A stretch of 64,000 nucleotides of DNA from Quercus robur (taxonomy: Eukaryota; Streptophyta; Magnoliopsida; Fagales; Fagaceae). Made by a program: the position numbers and the translations under genes. The stretch spans positions 44,233,942-44,297,941 of the forward strand of contig NC_065542.1 of the NCBI RefSeq assembly GCF_932294415.1. Direction: 5' to 3'. Shown here piece by piece: positions 1-12,440 of the stretch (the first letter of the stretch is position 1; every line of letters starts with the position of its first letter). The notes beneath the pieces were generated by a model. The model was not told where the DNA came from. It did not search any database and saw only the letters and a list, made by a program, of their open reading frames with translations.

Positions 1-325
1 TCAAGTTGAGAGAAGTGAGACTTTTTAGCCATTGCAAGTCATCTGAGATACTACCACTGAGATTCAAGTGAGAGAGATCTAGCTTTTCAACAGCTCCATT
101 GGAGTTGCACCACACTCCAGTCCAGTTACAATGAGTTGCATTCCCTCCTGCTGCATTGTCCGGCAATTTCCAATTCTGGAGGCTATCTAATGGATCAATA
201 AAACCCGCTTTTATTGAAAGTAGAACATTTACTTCATCATCAACTGCAGCAGCAAGGCCAATAACATAACAACCAATGTAACAGTACAAAAAGAACAATG
301 AAAACAACTGGGTTTTCAGTTGCAT
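1..325 (-). CDS. LRR receptor-like kinase, MIK1/PXL type, N-terminal 108 codons (partial)
   Basis: Reading leftward from the ATG at 325-323, the frame stays open to the window edge for about 108 codons. It starts with a hydrophobic signal peptide (about residues 1-26: MQLKTQLFSLFFLYCYIGCY, then VIGLAAA). An LRRNT-type cap follows, with LLSIKAGFIDPLDSLQNWKL and the paired-cysteine motif HCNWTGVWCNSNGAVEKLDL, then the first leucine-rich repeats (LNLSGSISDDLQWLKSLTSL). This cap matches my memory of the PXY-like/MDIS1-interacting receptor kinase 1 group (Arabidopsis At4g28650 and PXL relatives), which are plasma-membrane receptor kinases. The kinase domain and the rest of the LRRs lie left of the window, so the exact orthologue cannot be fixed. 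No break is seen in the visible part. Confidence 0.85.
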   Translation of the reverse strand, partial: MQLKTQLFSLFFLYCYIGCYVIGLAAAVDDEVNVLLSIKAGFIDPLDSLQNWKLPDNAAGGNATHCNWTGVWCNSNGAVEKLDLSHLNLSGSISDDLQWLKSLTSLNL

Positions 326-1989
326 CTTGTTATTCCTTATTTTTCTTTCTTAATGTCTCAGTTTACCACCATTTTCCACTAGCTGACTGAAACAGCTAGA
401 ATGAAAGATGGATGATTTGGGAAAAAAAGAAAAACTGAGTTAGAGAGTGAGTGTTGGTGTTTGTTTTATGAAGAAGTAGTAGTGCAAGGAAGATTGACTA
501 ATATCATATGTGTTGGTATATAAATACTAATAAATTTGAATGATTAGTTTCCATTTTTATTTTTTGAGTGACTCGTGAGGTCTTGGGTACTGTAACAGCT
601 GTTAATCAGCAAGTAATGACGGGGAAGGTTTGGACTTATTGGAACCTTCTCCGACACTAAACATGGGGAAGGAATGTGTTCTTACAATTCATGCATTGTT
701 TCTTCTTTAACTGTTTCTGCTATGATAGTCAACTTGAGTGAGTCGTCATAATTCATAATGTGCTTACTGGTTTATCTTATTATTTTCTTCCACTAATAAT
801 TTCAGTTTAACAGTACTCTTATTAGTTTCAGAAAATTATTACCAATATAGATTAAACAATTATAGAGTATTAAGTATACTGTATATATGTGGTGTCCCAT
901 GGAGTAAGTTGAGTTTCATGTGCCATTCCACTCCACTTGCTGATCAAAAGAAAATAAAGTTTTTTTTTTGGGAATGGATTAACTTATGACTAATGTTAGA
1001 GTCACAATATTTTTCATAACTGCTAATATGGGTTATGATTGGAAACATCACTTTTATCGGTCTTTACAAAAATCATTTTTATTAAGTATCAATCACAACA
1101 AGTTACGTCAACAGTTACAAAAAATGTGGTGTTAATCATGTCCTGAATATACTTGGTTCTATCTAGCTAGAGTGTTGTTGGTTTTCACTTTTCAGCTCTT
1201 ATTTGGTGGGAAGATATAATATAATTTCTATGTAAAAAAACCTTATGGCTAGTACATGGAATAGATTATAGATAAAAGCTTGGATTATTTTTACAATCTT
1301 TAGGGGCTTTACACGGGTGTGCAAGTGGAACCCAAAGCCTGAAGCTCAAATCATTTAGATTTCATCTTAAGACTTTTCCACAGGTATAGGGTAACTTCTA
1401 AGTATGACAAAGATTCAGAATGATGCATAACATGGACCCATATAAGCATAGAGAATATAAATTAAAGGTGGGGAACCTCCAACAGAGGACATTGATGTAC
1501 ATGTGATCAAACCTGGCATCAAATACGAACCCATGTGATTTTGGGAATTATTTTCCCTAAATTAGCCAAAAGAAACCATATAACTCAAATTTATATTACA
1601 CAATTAAAGGGGGAAAAGAAAAAAAGAAAATAAAATTTTGTAAACATGTTACTTGGAAAAGTACATAAGGTTTTGGAAATATTTTAAGAGCACCACCAGA
1701 TCTTACACATCACCCACTTAGCCTTTAATGCTTAATTAGACTTGATAGTTCAATCAGCAGGTTAGCTATTCACAATGATTAGGTGTGAAGGAATCTTTCC
1801 ATGTTATGGCATGAAGCAAACATAAAAACAAACCTCTCTTATTTAAATCCTATTTTGTCAAAAGAAAAAAGAAGAAGAAGAAGAGGATAATTTGATATGG
1901 GCCACACACCAAATGTTGATTTGAGAGGTATCCTTAAAATTCTAATATTAGCCATGAAAGTTCTTTATTCCTTTTCCTTTTTTTTGTTT

Positions 1990-2042
1990 TTTTTTTTTTG
2001 TTTTTGGTTTTGGTTTTGATTTTGGTTTTGGTTTTGGTTTTC
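1990..2042 (+). repeat. TTTTGG-type microsatellite
   Basis: A T-rich tract resolves into repeated GGTTTT hexamers (about six, with one GATTTT variant). It differs from the plant telomere repeat TTTAGGG, so it is best read as a local microsatellite. Confidence 0.7.
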
Positions 2043-2201
2043 CAATTAAATGAAAGATTTCATTTACCTTATATCAACGCTCTTGCAAAATTTTCTTTTC
2101 ACTATTGAGAACCATTACAAGAAAGGAGAAAAATAAAGTGACAAACTTGACCTTTTAATTGAGGGGCATGCGATTCTCAAAAAAAAAAAAAAAAAGAAAG
2201 A

Positions 2202-2204
<3 letters not shown>

Positions 2205-2238
<34 letters not shown>
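2205..2238 (+). repeat. GA dinucleotide microsatellite
   Basis: An uninterrupted GA run follows an A-rich tract. A similar AG run lies at about 2,590-2,610. The apparent minus-strand serine/leucine ORF over it is a by-product of the dinucleotide repeat. Confidence 0.8.
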
Positions 2239-2240
<2 letters not shown>

Positions 2241-3928
2241 AGGGGCAGACAAAAAGGGAGTGCACAAATCAAATGCAAAATAAAATAAAGAAAGGCCTTA
2301 GTAGCAGCAAAGAGAAGCAAATGGTTAGAAAGTGATTCACATAATAAATCATGGTCTGAGCCCACCAACCGCCATTTCTCTCACTTACAATTCTACTTTT
2401 TTTCCTCTCCTTTGTACTTACACATGCACACATGTGGACCTGCTGGATTAAATGTTTAAAAAAGAGAGTAATTGATGCACTTTTAAATTAATATTAGAAA
2501 CTAGAATAGTGCTAATGTGGAAGTAGAATGGGAAGCCATGTGAAACAGTAGCTTCCTTGGGAGTTACCTCCTTCCCTGCCCTATTATTTGAGAGAGAGAG
2601 AGAGAGAGATTTTTAATAAAATTTCTTTTTAAGTGGAAAAATGGATGTAAAATAGATGCTAAACTACTACTTGGATGGATAACCAGCGAGTATAATAATA
2701 GTTTACATCATACTTCTCTTATCATGGATTGCATTACTTTCATTAGCCAAATTCTTCAAATGAAAATAAGTCACTGTTTTTGTAAAGTGAAAAAGTGTGT
2801 TCATATTTTGACTAGGAGAGACTCAACTTTTGATCAAGATATGATGTTTTTTGATAGTCTATTTGTGGAGCTTATCAATATTAATATTTTTTTTAATAAT
2901 AATTTGGGCTTATACCATGAGAGGCCTTGTCTTCTGAGTGTTGCTATAGTTGTTTGCGTTAGTTAATACAATTCAATTTTACCAAAAAAGTAAAAAAAAA
3001 AAGATTTGAAATAATTTTAATTGAAAACAGGAAGATATATTATTTTATTTAAATATAATGGTTAGAGATCATCTATTTTAATTTATAATATGGGAATCCA
3101 TTCATGCATTGAGAGGGGAAGAAATTTTATGTGCGTCCACATGGTTTTATGCCAGGCCACACCTATAATCACTCTTTCAAAATTATAAGAAGATTGGGAG
3201 AGAGAAATAGTGAAAATGGGATCATAGTGGTAGTGATTGCACATGTCCCACATGGATGAAGTTTGGGCCATCATAGGGCACTCACATTATTGAGACAAAT
3301 CTGATCTACAATACTTTTCTTTTCATTATTTTATTTTATTTTTTGATCATTTGGTCGGGTTGATTCTTGGGCCATGGGCTTGGGCCCAATGGAGGATAAT
3401 TTTCTGGGCTCATTATCTCAAGATTATTGGGGCAGAGACACTAGACTTTAGAATCAATTAGTTAGTGTCACAAGGGGATCTCGAGCCTGGAATGGTGGAA
3501 TGTGATGCTAAGCAATTTCATTATTATTATTATTATGAAATGCACATTACACCTTCTAAATTTGGGAAATCAGTTCCTCCACTTTCAAAATTTACAATTT
3601 ACACCCATAATTATTTTAATAATTTCAATGTATTTATTCCTTTATGGTCTGTTATATTATTTTGGTTAAACTGCCTAAAAACCGAGATTGTTTTTATATA
3701 TGTAGGACCATTTTTTTGGTGGGCTCACAAGTCACAACAAGATTTTAACAGATGTTAACAGAAGAGGCACATTAATATTGATATAGTACTTGATGATGTA
3801 AATTGTTTCCTAAAAAAAAATTGATGTAAATTGTTAGTTTTCATAATTAAGAGACAATCTGTAATACTTTTTTTTATTATTTAAACGTCACACTAAAAAC
3901 TAAGAGTTTTATAACTCAATCGACGTTT

Positions 3929-4136
3929 CCAACAGGGGCTTGGCTGAGTGGGTAAGGCTCGGGCGCTTCGTGCACCACACCTAGGTTTGAGTCCCGCTGC
4001 CCGCAGGTTTCCGTTGGTGGGCATCCTAAATGGGAGTTGACCCTCCCGCACGTCGGTTAATTCAGGTGGCGCCCTGCTCGAGGGTGTAATATAACCATAA
4101 ATCCTCCCATTTTTTTTTACCAAAAAAAAAAAAAAA
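3929..4136 (+). mobile_element. tRNA-derived SINE with 16-bp target-site duplication
   Basis: The body starts with a tRNA-like head. Box A-like GGCTGAGTGGGTAAGG is followed about 40 bp later by box B-like GGTTTGAGTCCC, then a tRNA-unrelated body and a tail of T-run, ACC and A-run. The 16 bases before it (3913-3928, AACTCAATCGACGTTT) recur after the tail (4137-4152) with one mismatch. This is the expected signature of LINE-machinery retrotransposition. At about 208 bp it is a normal full-length plant SINE. The nearly perfect flanking repeat suggests a fairly young insertion. It is not a functional tRNA gene, because the acceptor stem does not pair. Confidence 0.88.
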
Positions 4137-5224
4137 AACTCAACCGACGTTTTCTGCTATTTTCAAGATTCAAAACCCTCCTCTAATTATCAAATTATTA
4201 TTATTATTTTTAAGAATTAGAAAGGAGGCACACTAGAAATTGGAACTACACAATTACAATGTTCTTGAAGTATAATATATGTTCTAATTTCATTCTTAAA
4301 GTATAGTATATATTCTATTTCCGGTCCTAAATTTTTTTTTTTTATTTTTTGTTTGTCCTTCTATCTACTTTCATTACTTTCTTGTCAGTGTTCTATTAGG
4401 ATACATATTTTAGGAACGAAAATAGAACCTAAATTATATTTTTTGGACAATAAGGATATAGTTTACGTTCTTATTTTTTTTTTTTTCCATTAAATATTAT
4501 TTGGGTTTATTTTTTAATTGGTTAGAAATATTATTACATACAGGGGCAGAGCTAAACTTGTGCTTGGGGCAATGCCCGCCACCAAAAAAAAAAAAAAAAA
4601 AAAAAAAATTTTATTGCTTATAATTATTGAAAACATCAAAGATTTAGCTACCGAAATAGGAATTGGCACCCATATATTTGAGTTAGTCCAATGATACACT
4701 TAAAAAAAAAAATTGCCAATTAGTCTAGTAGTTATAGAGACAATGTAGTTTTTGTTTTCTAAATTTAGTTTTTGTAAAATTTGGATCATTCATGTCTTTG
4801 GAAACTTCAGTGGTCCCATTAATCTTTTTTATTCATTTTGGTAGATAATTTTGTAATTTATATTGAAAGTAAAAATGTTATAAATTTCACAATGAAAAGA
4901 TGAATTTTATTCTAAAAAAAAAAAAATCACCATTGAACATAATTTTTATAGGAGATACTAAGTTCTTTTTGTTGATATTTTTCGTACATATCTAATATCA
5001 TACAAGATATATTTTTTATAAACATTGGGGTTTAAAAGATGATAAGTTTTCCTAAAAAATTATCTCGTGAATATACATATGTCAAAGTTAATCATTTTGT
5101 ATACAATATATTTATAAATTATGACCTATGTTTATGCATGTGTGTGGGGGGTTTGTCTTGACTCTTGACTAACATATTTATACCAAAATTTGGCCTTCCC
5201 AAACAAAAAATTCTAACTAGGCCA

Positions 5225-5345
5225 TTGACTACTTAAATACCCCACCCCTTCCTCCTTGGGTTCAAACCGAGGCTCCCACGTTCCCCCATGTCTAGGGAGG
5301 CACCATCCAGCTCAACTCATCTAATGAGTTTTGTTTGTCTTTAAA
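5225..5345 (-). mobile_element. Possible SINE relic
   Basis: On the minus strand a box B-like GGTTTGAACCC lies downstream of a tRNA-like GAGTTGAGCTGGATGG segment, a spacing typical of tRNA-derived SINE heads. I could not find a convincing tail or flanking duplication, so this remains tentative. Confidence 0.35.
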
Positions 5346-5564
5346 ACTTAACAAAAGTGGACTTAAAGAGGAAATAGAAAATTTTAAAATTTCAGGCGAA
5401 AAAATGGGATTTTTAAATTTGAAGCACAAAAAAGGAACATGATCTGTATTTTATGGATGAAAATACTATTTTTTTTAAAGTAATAATAACAATAACAATG
5501 AATAAAAGGGTTTTTCTTAAGAAAAAAAATTAGATAAGATGGAATTTCAAGCCTATTACATTCA

Positions 5565-5690
5565 TTTAGTAATGATTGTTCTTTATCATTAGATCAAGAC
5601 ACCAATTGGTTTTTGTTGTAGACATGATTCAAACTCTATCTCTTATTTGAAGACAAGAAACTTTATCAGTTAAACTAATTAGAACCCATA
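5565..5690 (-). mobile_element. SINE relic, same family as the copy at 28.9 kb
   Basis: The reverse complement aligns along its length with the SINE at about 28,939-29,120. Shared pieces include the head, AATAAGAGAT, a degenerate box B, ACCAATTGGTGTCTTG and TCTAATGATAAA, in the same order. It is clearly more diverged in the box B region than its sister, which suggests an old copy. Confidence 0.7.
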
Positions 5691-7646
5691 AATAAACAAA
5701 GGGTTAATTACATAAGAAACCTCAACTTTGACCTTATTTATTTATAAATTAAACTCTGAATTTTTAAACTCATCAATCTCAACTTTATGGTATTAAAATT
5801 ATCACAATTAAATACTTTATAAGGCTCTTTGAACTAAAAATAACAAAACTCCACATAAACCCTACTTATTTGACCACCGAAAACATTTCATATAGTCTCT
5901 TATAGTATTTTGGTACTACAGTAAATCTACAAAACGACTTGAAAAATCGTAATAACTAAACACATTTTAATGAGAATACAATCAATTTGTGAGTTTTTTT
6001 TTTTGGCACTAAAATACGATATAGTGTTTTTGCAACAAATGTTTTAGTGTCTAGAAATGTAAGTTCAATTTTTTTCAGTTTCCATTACTTATTAAAAGTG
6101 ACTCGTTGAAAATGAGAATAGACAGCTTAGAAAGTTAAAAATTTTAATAGAAACTTTTAAAATTCAGAAATTGTTATAAAATCCTCCCTAAACCATAAAA
6201 TAAAAAGTAAAGGGGATAGAGATTGTGAACCATTAATCATGCAATGCCCTAGACAGCCTTTATTTAGCTTAGGGTGGCTAAGAAAACAATGCACGCTCTT
6301 AATCGCTGGAGCAATACCGACACTGGATTCATCAAAAACAATACCGACACTAGGAGGACCTAGTTTTGATTTCTGTCTCTTTCAGCCTTATCATTACCAT
6401 CTAGTCATTATAACTATTCTTGAATTTATACAAAGAAATTTCATTTTCATTTTGACTTATTATTATTATGTCTTTTGTAGTCCTATTGGAATTGTTGTTT
6501 TTTTTGGGTTAATGCAAGAGATTTGTGAAAGACTACCTTGTAGTGGGTTAGATGACAAAGTGTTCCGTTCCAATCAATTTTGAGATATAGCCATTTTTAT
6601 TGGTAAGTTGACATATTAGTGGCATTTTGAGGACTCTATTATCCTCCACCTCTTTTTATGGATGGGACTGGATGAGATTCAGAACTCATTGATGGAACAA
6701 GTCTTTACACGTGACAAGTTCTAGGTTGGATTTACTTTTACTTTGGCTCCTAGTAAGCTGGGGAGTCATCACAAGCCAATCAACTAGTCTCACGTGTTAT
6801 GACTACAACGTTAGATTGCTTTGTCTCCTGGGAACCTGGGGAGTCATCGCAACTCACAAGCCAATTAACTTGACCTTTTGTCATTGAACAGTGTCAAGTC
6901 AACTCCTCATCAACTCTTACAAATTGACCACCAAATACAGACTACCAACTCTCCTCTCATTAGCGAAGGAGTTCAAAGATTGAGCTTTAATTCTATTTTC
7001 CATTCAGGCTAAAAAATAACGCACTAGGAACTTGAGAACTCCAAATTTACATGTTCTTTAAGTCTATTTCATCCCACCACCCAAGTGTCCTGAAGGAACG
7101 AGTTCCCACTGATAACTCCAAACTCAATTACATAAATAATACCTGTAACTTATACTAGCGAACATTCAAGCCAGTTTGTGCATGTATATGCAATTATTAG
7201 GCTGTAGAGGAGCTTCAAAAATATTATAATTTACTAGCAACAATTTTCATAAATAAAGCATCTATTGACATAAAAACACATTAGACAAACAAATTGATAG
7301 ATCTCTGCCTCGAATTTAAGTTGCCACTGAAATCTTTATCGTGATGAACACGTTTGAAACTTCAAATTCACATATCAAATGACAAACATTGAAGAAAAAC
7401 TGAAGCTGAATACAGGAGATCAATCAAAAGAATAGACTGTATCTGACTCTAACTAACATTTTTTTACTCTAGTAAAATTTCTATATATTTCTGGGCGGCA
7501 GACCCTAAGAAAAAAAGAATGAGGGCTGACCCGTGGCCCTTAGTTAAAAATAGCCACCATTTGTACTCTATATATCCTACTGTGTAATGTATTTTCACTT
7601 GAGAGTTTTTCTAACGAGAAGACACAAGAGAGAAAGAGAGAGGTAC

Positions 7647-10600
7647 TTATGACCCCAAAATGAATGCATGTATCTCTGCCCAACTAGAGACTGTATAGAG
7701 AGTACCAGAGAGCCCTTTCCAATTACCGGAGCCATCTTCAACAAGTTCTCTCTGCTTCTTCACTAAACCAGAGAACAACGGGACAAAAGAAACACCAAAG
7801 TGATCTCCCAGTTTCCTTAGGCTTGAACTTGAACCAAATACAATGCCTACATCTGCTTGAAGCATACAAAGCAAGTCACCCACTGCGCCTCCAATGTAGA
7901 CAGTCAACTGCTTGCCTTTGCTGTTGCAGTTGTTTAGAATTTCATTGAAGCCTTGAAGCTTTTCCATGGGAGACTCCACCTTCTTATCAATGCCACCCGT
8001 AGTGACAGATTCTTCATAAGTAAGCTCATTCGAATGCACTTTTAACTCATCTAAGTCCCCTGCTTAGTAAAATAGAAAAGAAACTTAAATCATCTATGCC
8101 AACATTAAAGAAGACAAGGAAAAAGAGGAAAGGTACATTCATTCCCATCACCTCTAATATTGTTTCACGCATACTCTTAAAAAAAGTAAAAAGACATCTC
8201 ATTCAACATGAAACCCCATCAGTATAAGTATTATGATGTCAAATTAATCTAATTTACAAGGGAGTGGGTATCACCACCCAACCTCTAGTCCAGGTGGTAC
8301 CTCCGTTTCTCTCCCAAGGGGAAGAGTCTGAGTTGTGTCCCTCTGGGTGTGTGTCCTGTCTTTATTGTAGCAAAAAAAGTAGAAAGAAAAAAAGAGTGGC
8401 TATCAAGTTCAAGAATGTAATTCCACCATAAGACAGTGGACCAAACTTCAGAATTTGCAGATTTAGTGCATGAATCTGCATTCCAGAGCCATCCACAAAC
8501 TAGAAAGAAAGCAGCAAAGCCGCGCATTTAGATTAATGAAAGCAACTGAGACTGCCAATTATTCTCTAGCTACAAAATTGGAGTTCCGAAGCATGCCAAT
8601 CTAATCTAGTGCTGAGTAACGATTCAAGAACCATCTTTCAAATCAAGCTTGAAGCATCTCCATCTCCTTATCAACCAGATGATGTGTTAAACAAACTTGT
8701 AGAAAATCGATATTGCCAATGGTATGAATGTGTGTGTAGCAACAACTAATGAATCAATTACTTATTTAAGTTCAGCCCCCAATCAGAAAGCTTCACAAGG
8801 TCTGAGATAACATTTTGACTAGATCGTAACCAAACTGAACTTCATATCCCTACCTGGTTTCCCTCAGATAGCCCTCATTTTTCTGTATTTTAGTTAATTG
8901 ACCACTGTCTATGCTTCGCTTCAAACCAGGTCAGGGCTTCATATATCTGCATTCCTTCTATCATTTTTTAACTTTAATATCCAGGAAATATTTTGTGCTT
9001 TACAGTTGATCAATTGGTGATTAATCACAAACACATTATCTATCAAATATCATATTCCTCTTCTTTTATCTATCAAATATCACACTCTTCTTCGACTCAG
9101 CACATGTTTGTCAATCAGCAAAAAGTGCTCAAATACAAAACCACTACCATCATCATCACCATTCCTTCTCTAAACCTCAATGTTGATAAATCTAGATTTT
9201 ATCATTTTGATACCTAAATATATTTTCTTGTTATCAATCTCGAGTATGTTAAACAGCACATTATTGATAGAAGCAACATAGGCTGATTGACAGCCCTCAT
9301 ATACAAATGAATCTAGAAGAGTGAATCAAGAAGATTAGTAAATATTTTCTTTTTGACATTTGTTTGAAATATTTTTCTTAACTTACATAGAGATTTCTCT
9401 ACATAGTGATAATTTTACAGAAACACCACTCCCCCATGTGTGTGTGTGTATGTATGAAAATTATACCTGATGAAAAAGCTGACCTAATGAGATCACCACA
9501 CCAGCAGTATGAAAGCACATGAACATCAGTGTTCAGGGTATCATTTTTTACAATCTTTTGAAAGAAACTTCTACAACCATCTTGAAGAATGAGACGCTGG
9601 CCAGCCCGTTTCATATCCTCTAGATTTAAACCCTTGAGTACTCCTGACTCAATCACCCGTGTATTTGCTCTTTTCTCAAACTCTGCAACTTGTTCAAGGG
9701 CTTTATGCAGACCTTCATAATCGAATTTTTCCGCTGGAACAACACAAGTGTAGTCATTATATAGAAAATTCTCATCTGACTAACTTCTAAACTTTTCAGG
9801 ATATTAAACTCAAAGTACAAGCATAAATTTATTATTCTTTGATAAGTATAAAGAGAGAGGCAATCCAGTCAGTTAGCAAACCTCTTTTGCTATCCATCAT
9901 GCTATCTACGCATTGTTCAAACTCTTCAGTATACTGGGCAGAAAGAGCACCCCATGAGTTCCTCAAGTCGGCTGATGACATCCGAGCAAGTTGGGTTTCA
10001 GATACATCTGAATCGGCCTTTGGTGCTGTTATAATTGCCATCTCTGCTAATATCGCAGAGGAATCAAATGCAGTGCATGTTAAGTCGAAGTCACAAAATA
10101 TGGTAAGATGATGCTCTGCAGGGTCATGCACGCGAGCCAAAGGGACCACTGTTTTCTGAGAAATTGGTAGAGTACTGAAAAAATCAACTTCAAGTTTCAT
10201 AGCTTGATGGTAAAGCTTTTCTATGACCTCAAGCTCTTCACCTGTTAAAGAAATGCTTAGTTTATCCAGCATTTCTTCGGTTTGCAAAGCTGATGCCTGA
10301 ATTCAGAAAGAAGATTATTGAGTACTAACGACACATATTTCCCCTACAACTTCAACACATTTTTTTTAACACTTTAACACACAAAAGGTTTGAACAAAAG
10401 TGTATAGTAAACGCAACTGAAAATATGACGGACCTCAAAATTTTGAGAAGAATAGCTGTCAATCCATTTTTTGTACAGGTGATTGCTATCATCTGGTTTT
10501 AGAAGAGCCTGGATCTCACTACTAATATAGGCATAGAGCCTCATACAAGGTCCCAAAGCAGCAAGAGTATAAGCAGCAATTTTTGTCCTCTCAAAAGGAG

Positions 10601-12206
10601 TTGCAATTTTACCAGGAACTTTTTCTCCTTCAATTCTCCCCGAGGCCGCTGCCAGTAAGAAATCAGTGTATTTGACTGTTGCACTGATGGGAATGCTCTC
10701 ATCTGGGAGTTCAAAACCCCATTCCTGTATGATAATCCTGTAAGTATTATATTGATGATAAAAGCCAACAAGAGTACAAAATATAGGCATAAATTAATAA
10801 ACCCTACTAAATACTAATAACTTGTCTATAAGAAAAAAACAATCTCCTGAATACCCATGTTACAAATGTGAAAAAGGGGAGGGGCGGGGTCTCAGATTCT
10901 TAGGGTGCCCATAGAAACTGGCTAAACAACATAGAATTAATCTTACAAGAAACAAAACATCGTACCCAATATAAATATATATTTTTTGGGACACTGATTC
11001 CTGGAAAACTAATCTCACAAACATAAGGAAAATTTTCTCTCACCAATACCATCACCATAGTCAGAAAATAAAGGACAATGATTAGTTTTACGTTGATTGA
11101 TTAGCTAAAACAATCAATATAGCAGAGATCAATGCCAAAGTTACACTTCCATCCATTGATTAGTTTTTTTTAGTGATAAGTAAAAGATTGATTTTATTTA
11201 TAAAATAAAAATTACTCGAGTAAAAGATCAATCCGATACTTTACATGATCAACAAATAGAAAAAGAAAAAGAATGAAACTTGTCTAATCAATGCAATAAA
11301 CCATTGACTTAATTCTTAAAAAACGTACTTAGATGTCAAGACTCAAGATAATTCTTTTTTATTATTTATTAATCTGAACATGAATACAATGATGATAACA
11401 ATAATTCAGTTACATCCATGATTTCAGTAACAAAGATCAACACTAATATTAATTATTTTTTTAATACATAACGTTGCTTATCTTTCACGCAATCAGTAAC
11501 ATCCAAGAACCAAATATATAAATAATTAAAAAAAAAGATCAATTTGATATAATTCACTAAAGATTAAGCATCAAGAAAGACACAAGAAAAATTGAAATCT
11601 CCGATCGCTTTTCTAATCATCCAAAAAAAAAAAAAAAAAAACTTTAATTGTGAAATAATTATTTTTCTCAGGAGACAAACAGGACCTAATGAAAAAGTAA
11701 AGTAAAGAACTTTGCTTAGCTTACTTGGACAAGAGTAGGATGCGCTTTAAGCTTCTCGAGCACGCGTTTCCTCAAGCTCCGTATTGCGCTCTTGTCTTCA
11801 TCATCGTCTGCACAATTCTCCGCCATTTCATATCTACCAAAACAAAACAAAACAAACAAACAAAAAAACCAATTCACAAACCCTCAGATTTCCAGATTCA
11901 AGAAAAAAAAACACGCTTATATTACATATAGAGAGCGAGCGAAAGAGAGAGAGAGAGAGCGAAAACGTTTCGGTTTTGTACTCACGCTTGAGCGTAGGCT
12001 CTAAGGAAATGGACGTCCTGAGAGATGCAATGGCGAAACGTTTCCGGGAGCAAGTGACCGGAGGCCAAAGAAACGAAGAACGGCGAGTAGAGAACCGCAG
12101 CGGTGTCGTTTCGGACCTTGATCCAGAACCGCTTTCCCAATCCTCCTTCGTCAACCATCGCCACGACTGGTCCCACTCCGACTCCGACTCCGACTCCTCC
12201 TACCAT
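7647..12206 (-). CDS. TH2: Bifunctional TH2 protein (TenA-like domain plus HAD phosphatase), 6 exons
   Basis: Exons read from the sequence with GT-AG junctions: 12206-11986, 11833-11725, 10724-10434, 10296-9882, 9733-9467 and 8059-7647. The phases agree and give 571 codons plus stop. Residues about 15-230 form a TenA/THI-4-like helical domain (for example FRHCISQDVHFLRAYAQAYE). Residues about 270-571 form a HAD phosphatase with the nucleophile motif FCDFDLT near residue 276. Plant TH2 (Arabidopsis At5g32470) dephosphorylates thiamin monophosphate and carries an amino-HMP-type TenA activity, in thiamin synthesis and salvage. The ATG at 12206 is the first in-frame Met after an upstream stop. 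The product starts with a (VG)n stretch and lacks an obvious transit peptide, so a cytosolic form is likely unless another start exists. The domain order and length fit the family well. Confidence 0.93.
8266..8385 (+). mobile_element. Probable SINE inside TH2 intron 5
   Basis: A 120-bp segment has a box A-like TAGTCCAGGTGGTACC and, about 45 bp on, a box B-like GAGTTGTGTCCC. It ends in a GTAGC plus A-run tail. It lies wholly within the TH2 intron between 9466 and 8060, on the strand opposite to the gene. No clear flanking duplication was found. Confidence 0.5.
12156..12196 (+). repeat. CGACTC-type hexamer repeat within TH2 exon 1
   Basis: A short tandem of CCGACT/CCCACT hexamers lies in the first coding exon of TH2. 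Read on the gene strand it encodes alternating Val-Gly. Because the hexamer keeps frame, its length can vary without breaking the gene. Confidence 0.75.
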
Positions 12207-12428
12207 CGACGACGACGTCGTATCGGCGATCGCAGCGATGGCTTCGCTGCGATCTCCAAGAGATTCAAGAAAAAGAAAGAGAAAATGGACTTGTTAACTG
12301 ACTGGGCTCTCACACACTAGCACACTGTTTTAGAGAGAGAAAAAAAAATAATAATAACAACTGAAACAAAAACTGAAACAGAAAGAGACTCTGAGTTTGG
12401 TGAATTGGATTGTTATTCACGTTTTTTT

Positions 12429-12440
12429 ATATATATTTTT
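12429..12440 (-). promoter_or_regulatory. Candidate TATA box of TH2
   Basis: On the gene strand a TATATATA motif followed by A-run sits about 225 bp upstream of the TH2 start codon. A transcription start 30 bp downstream would leave a 5'UTR of about 190 bp. This is inferred from motif and position only. Confidence 0.4.

Larger units (their letters stand above)
326..3912. other. Intergenic: 5' flank of the LRR kinase gene, then AT-rich spacer
   Basis: No supported gene. About 330-900 should hold the 5'UTR and promoter of the minus-strand receptor kinase. The rest is AT-rich with homopolymers and short simple repeats: a TTTTGG-type tract near 1,990-2,042 and GA tracts near 2,207-2,236 and 2,590-2,610. 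Around 3,355-3,420 there are several TGGGCC/GGGCCC motifs. Short ORFs here contain low-complexity residues and have no recognisable domains. Confidence 0.6.
4153..7646. other. Intergenic spacer with SINE relics
   Basis: AT-rich, with no supported gene. It holds one minus-strand SINE relic (about 5,565-5,690) and a weaker SINE-like patch (about 5,225-5,345). There is also a local direct duplication near 6,744-6,865, where a CTGGGGAGTCATC core plus flank occurs twice about 80 bp apart. The open stretch at 6,239-6,583 (+) has no domain or homology I recognise. The last 150 bp before 7,647 should contain the 3'UTR and poly(A) signals of the TH2 gene. Confidence 0.5.

Noticed and set aside
1990-2042. 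Interstitial telomere repeat
   Set aside because: The unit is TTTTGG, not the plant TTTAGGG, and it is short.
3465-3758. 97-codon plus-strand ORF
   Set aside because: Contains a Tyr run from an ATT microsatellite and no domain. It is best explained by chance in AT-rich DNA.
3929-4000. tRNA gene
   Set aside because: Box A and B motifs are present, but the ends do not pair as an acceptor stem. The segment continues into a SINE body with tail and target duplication.
6239-6583. 114-codon plus-strand ORF as a gene
   Set aside because: No recognisable domain, biased hydrophobic/Tyr-rich composition and no supporting promoter or splice context.
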